From Candidatus Woesearchaeota archaeon (GTDB taxonomy: Archaea; Nanobdellota; Nanobdellia; Woesearchaeales; JACQSR01), in assembly GCA_023255615.1 (NCBI GenBank), contig JAHFLI010000056.1, positions 1 through 7,770 on the forward strand: DNA of 7,770 nucleotides, given 5' to 3'. The translations under genes were made by a program, and so were the position numbers. Below the pieces are notes generated by a model, which did no database searches, was not told where the DNA came from, and was given only the letters and a program-made list of their open reading frames with translations. Shown piece by piece: positions 4,933-7,770 of the stretch; positions within the stretch are counted from its first letter, which is position 1, and each line of letters opens with the position of its first letter.

Positions 4933-7158
4933 TTATGTCTGATACTCCTTTTCAACAACATCCTTAATCTGTTGAGCTTTTTTTGGACCGATTTTTTCAA
5001 CAGATTCTAATTCTTTCAGATCAGCATTAACAATATTTTTGACTGATTTGAATGTTCGCAATAACGGCATTGCAAGATTAATCCCAACACCCGGCAAAGA
5101 AGAAATAATATACTCCTGTTGCTCTTTGAGAGAAGAAGGCTTTCGAGATGCATGGGGAGAAAAATCTTTTCCCAATTCGTCCTGTTCGCGTTTTGCAATG
5201 ACTAAAAACAAGGCAGCTGTTTCTTTGTAATCTCTCGTCATAATAATTGGTATTCCATAACTAATCGTAATTGTTGCAATCATGCCTCGAATTGCATTAG
5301 GATGCACATTACGAATAGAATAAATATCTTGTTCACCCTCAATAATAAGAAGGGGTCGTTCAAATTGATCTTTTAATTGTTTGATTTGTTCCAATAATCG
5401 TCCATCAAGAATGGAATTCACAAAATCTTCTTTATTCTTGAGCTCAACACCAACACGAGAACTCAATAAAAAATCTGCAGAAGAAAGCTGTTCAAGTTTC
5501 AAATCAACATCAAGATCAATCAATTCTTTGATCAACGGAGATGTTTTTTCACGATGATCCGCATAGACTTTTAGATGTTTAGTGCCATAAGAAGAGAGTG
5601 ATGAATCTTTTTTTGGAATCTCTGCATAGTGATCTTTTTTTACAGAGAATTGCGCCTTCAATGTTTTCAACAACTTATGCATTTTCTTTTCTTTATGATG
5701 GGCAGCCCATCGTGATCCTTCATCGCGCGTTCCCTCCGCTAAAAGAATAATAACACTCCCTTTTTCATTTCTACCTGTTCTTCCCCGGCGCTGAATGTGG
5801 CGGATAGCAGAAGGGATAGGTTCGTAAAAAATAACATTATCCACTTTCGGGATATCTAATCCTTCCTCTCCAACAGATGTGGCAACCAGAACGTTAAATG
5901 CGCCATCACGAAATTCTTCAATCAATTTTTTTTGATCTTTTTGTGATAATCCTGTTTCACCTTTTTTCATTTGACCGACAAACAATCGTGCAGAAATTCC
6001 TTCAAGTTTGTTGAGCACAGAAACAATCTCAAGAGCGTTCTCTCGATATTGATTGAAGACCATTGCTTTAAATGATGAATTATTGTTATGTTCTTTTTCG
6101 AGGATTTTTTGCAGTTCGACTAATTTCGGATGCTGAACGCCTTGCTCATATAAGGACGATCCACGAATAAGTGCAGATCGAAAGCGTGTATCCGCAACAA
6201 CATTCTTGAGTGCCTTTGTTGTTGAAGTCGGAGCTTCACTATTCATCTTTTCCATATATTTGTAAAACGCAGAAACTCCTTGTGTCTCAATTAATTCCAA
6301 CGCATGGTAAACCTTCATCACTTCACCTAAAACAGAAATCGCTTTCCACTGAATGAAATCTTTTTCTCCTCGTGCAATTTGTCCTTGTATGCGCGCTTGT
6401 AACATCAACAATTCTTTTTTATTGACATACTGCACATCAGTCCGATGAAGAACGCCATATGATTTTAATTTTTCGAGGCGATCCTTTAAAAAATCTTCGA
6501 GATCTTTTTGAATATCAAGAAAGGGTTTTGACAGCTGAACTTTTATCCATTCAACCTCAACGTCCATGACATATGGCTTCACATCTTCATCTTCCTCGGT
6601 ACGCACTTCAATATCTTCAATAAATAAATTCTGACATACTTCAGTTATGGTTTCCAAATCAGTTCCGGGAGATGCAGTTAACCCAACAATGCGAGGATAG
6701 TGTGCTGTTTTGTGGTAATGTTTTGCAATCCATACATATGAATAATCGCCTACTGCACGATGTGCTTCATCAATACCCAACAAACTAACATCCGCTAACG
6801 AAAGCCTATTTGAAATAATATCGTTTTCTAATCCTTGGGGCGTGGAAAAAATTATTTTGGCAGTCTTCCATAATTCTGCACGCTTTTCAGGATTCACTTC
6901 TCCCGTAAAGACTGCAAAGTGTTCTTCTCCCAAATCATAATTCTCCTTAAAGACTGCTAAATATTGTTCAATAAGTGGACGTGTTGGACCGATCAGAAGA
7001 ATTTTTGAGTTGGGAAATTGCTGTTGTCGTAACGCACTGAGCATGACAAAAATGTTCGTCTTTCCCAATCCGGTTGGCAAAACCACTAATGTATTTCTTT
7101 GCGCACATGTCCCGAGAATAGTTTCCTGATACAGCCGAGGAGTAAAGTTTTTGATCAC
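4933..7158 (-). CDS. hef: Hef: SF2 helicase fused to XPF-type nuclease
   Basis: Hef unwinds and cleaves stalled replication forks and related branched DNA in archaea. This 741-residue protein is close to the usual full length. Helicase lobe 1 has the Q motif near RLYQE (8-12), Walker A PTGLGKT (28-34), DEAH (130-133) and TAS (161-163). A helical, highly charged insert between the lobes fits the Hef/FANCM-type domain. Lobe 2 ends with motif VI QRRGRTGR (456-463). The XPF nuclease domain starts at DHREK (534-538), with Asp562 and the active-site motif at 572-578. There the canonical ERKxxxD reads ELKNKED, so the arginine is Leu573. Two helix-hairpin-helix motifs close the protein, LPGVG (688-692) and KIGPKKA (722-728). 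Translation starts at GTG; no ATG, GTG or TTG occurs upstream before the TAA at 7204-7206, and no Shine-Dalgarno site is present, so the mRNA is probably leaderless. Confidence 0.97.
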   Translation of the reverse strand: MIKNFTPRLYQETILGTCAQRNTLVVLPTGLGKTNIFVMLSALRQQQFPNSKILLIGPTRPLIEQYLAVFKENYDLGEEHFAVFTGEVNPEKRAELWKTAKIIFSTPQGLENDIISNRLSLADVSLLGIDEAHRAVGDYSYVWIAKHYHKTAHYPRIVGLTASPGTDLETITEVCQNLFIEDIEVRTEEDEDVKPYVMDVEVEWIKVQLSKPFLDIQKDLEDFLKDRLEKLKSYGVLHRTDVQYVNKKELLMLQARIQGQIARGEKDFIQWKAISVLGEVMKVYHALELIETQGVSAFYKYMEKMNSEAPTSTTKALKNVVADTRFRSALIRGSSLYEQGVQHPKLVELQKILEKEHNNNSSFKAMVFNQYRENALEIVSVLNKLEGISARLFVGQMKKGETGLSQKDQKKLIEEFRDGAFNVLVATSVGEEGLDIPKVDNVIFYEPIPSAIRHIQRRGRTGRNEKGSVIILLAEGTRDEGSRWAAHHKEKKMHKLLKTLKAQFSVKKDHYAEIPKKDSSLSSYGTKHLKVYADHREKTSPLIKELIDLDVDLKLEQLSSADFLLSSRVGVELKNKEDFVNSILDGRLLEQIKQLKDQFERPLLIIEGEQDIYSIRNVHPNAIRGMIATITISYGIPIIMTRDYKETAALFLVIAKREQDELGKDFSPHASRKPSSLKEQQEYIISSLPGVGINLAMPLLRTFKSVKNIVNADLKELESVEKIGPKKAQQIKDVVEKEYQT

Positions 7159-7179
7159 AATAAGGGGGTGTTTTGATGG

Positions 7180-7187
7180 TTTATATC
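7180..7187 (-). promoter_or_regulatory. TATA box of hef
   Basis: On the minus strand GATATAAA is centred about 25 bases upstream of GTG 7158, so transcription would begin at or next to the start codon. ATCCTT (7185-7190) and AAGGAT (7198-7203) form a 6-bp inverted repeat that overlaps the box, a possible regulatory site or the end of the upstream transcript. Confidence 0.55.
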
Positions 7188-7219
7188 CTTTATGGATAAG
7201 GATTTAGAGGTTATTCAAA

Positions 7220-7648
7220 TTAGCTATGTCCATTTCGAACACCATCGAGAACGTGCAAAGCTTCTTCTACAGAATCTCTCCGTGCAAGACGATTGATCAA
7301 ACGGTAAACCTGAGAGTATGTAGTGCGAGGATTAGCGATCATTGCAAGTATTTGATCGGGAGTCCAAATCTTTCCACTGAGATCAAACTCATACTCACAT
7401 TTCGTGAGTTCATCTTCGTGCGCATACGCAATAGGTTGGCCAATATTCCATTGAAGGGCAAGATCATCAATCCCTATTTTTCGAAAAAATCCTCGAGGAT
7501 AGTCCGAAGGCAAGAAATGATTGCCAAAGAGGCTATGAAAACCACTTAGCATCCCTTCTTGATACCAATGTGTTGCTCTCCGTGCATCTCCTTTTCCCTC
7601 AGTATCGAGAGCATGAAGAAGTGAGAAATAGGCACATTCAGTCGTCAT
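7220..7648 (-). CDS. Hypothetical protein of 142 residues, N-terminus uncertain
   Basis: I do not recognise this protein. It has no signal peptide or membrane segment and appears mostly helical. The N-terminal half has a helix (AYFSLLHALD) and the segment ATHWYQEGM. The C-terminal half has WTPDQILAMIANPRTTY (94-110) followed by two helices ending at VEEALHVLDGV. It has two cysteines (5 and about 85) and no metal-site pattern. ATG 7648 is the first standard start, but the same frame stays open to 7718 with protein-like content and no ATG, GTG or TTG, and no ribosome-binding site precedes 7648. The true N-terminus may lie upstream, reached by a rare start codon or a frameshift. It ends 61 bases before hef in the same direction. 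Confidence 0.6.
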   Translation of the reverse strand: MTTECAYFSLLHALDTEGKGDARRATHWYQEGMLSGFHSLFGNHFLPSDYPRGFFRKIGIDDLALQWNIGQPIAYAHEDELTKCEYEFDLSGKIWTPDQILAMIANPRTTYSQVYRLINRLARRDSVEEALHVLDGVRNGHS

Positions 7649-7770
7649 TTCTAAAACTGCACTAGAATAGAGAGCGTGATCGTGAGGTATACTCTTGCGA
7701 ATCTTAATGTAATTTTAAATCTTCCCAAAACCATAGAATTTTTAAAACCGCTCTTCTTTTTCCGTGTTAT
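7649..7770. other. Upstream region of the 142-residue protein gene
   Basis: This 122-base end region is AT-rich and contains TATA-like elements on the minus strand: GGTATACT at 7686-7693, ATTTAAAATTAC at 7710-7721 and TTTTAAAAA at about 7738-7746. I cannot decide which is used. An ATG at 7734 on the minus strand opens a frame that ends in TAG after 27 codons. No plus-strand gene start is evident before the window ends. Confidence 0.35.

Noticed and set aside
5039..5230. 63-residue plus-strand open frame opposite the C-terminal part of hef
   Set aside because: The minus-strand Hef HhH domain is unambiguous here, and the plus-strand product has no family features.
7226..7549. 107-residue plus-strand open frame opposite the 142-residue gene
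   Set aside because: The minus-strand frame ends in position to lie with hef and has a more protein-like composition. The plus frame has no promoter or ribosome-binding site. As the minus gene is itself unrecognised, the choice is likely rather than certain.

Overview
The window looks archaeal, most likely from a DPANN lineage of the Woesearchaeota/Pacearchaeota type. Four observations point there. It carries a fused Hef helicase-nuclease and a short archaeal FKBP with an insert-in-flap domain. It has a large surface protein with the N-terminal QVTLFIILGI membrane anchor that I associate with these lineages. TATA-like boxes lie about 25 nt upstream of several start codons, and purine-rich GGTG/GAGGT ribosome-binding sites precede others. 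The DNA is AT-rich with tightly packed genes. The lineage is inferred from these features, not from a marker-gene tree.

Left part (1-575, + strand): the last 18 codons of an HtpX-like membrane metalloprotease, then a two-gene unit overlapping by ATGA. It encodes a DUF4258 protein (RelE-like fold) and a DUF2283 protein, an arrangement typical of a putative toxin-antitoxin pair. An AT-rich convergent spacer with a perfect inverted repeat follows (576-785).

Middle (786-4441): two minus-strand genes, an FKBP-type prolyl isomerase and downstream of it a ~638-residue anchored surface protein. The surface protein combines a ZU5-like beta domain with a C-terminal HExxHxxxxxH zincin-like motif and a cysteine-rich tail. 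It is the least ordinary object in the window. Divergent from FKBP, across a compact promoter region, is a secreted-ectodomain protein with four C-terminal membrane helices and no recognised function.

Right part (4442-7770): a small + strand gene of a family I recall mainly from bacteria (motif SFxxICxxLGLD), converging on the complete hef gene on the minus strand. Upstream of hef, in the same direction, is an unrecognised 142-residue protein whose reading frame stays open well upstream of its first ATG.

The genes do not form one obvious pathway. Themes are cell-envelope protein quality control or processing (HtpX, putative surface zincin; FKBP is cytosolic), replication-fork repair (Hef) and a small TA-like module. 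Expression signals are mixed: hef, the surface protein, the DUF4258 gene and possibly the 126-residue gene look leaderless, whereas FKBP, the membrane protein and the DUF2283 gene have Shine-Dalgarno sites. I see no rRNA, tRNA, CRISPR array or insertion sequence.
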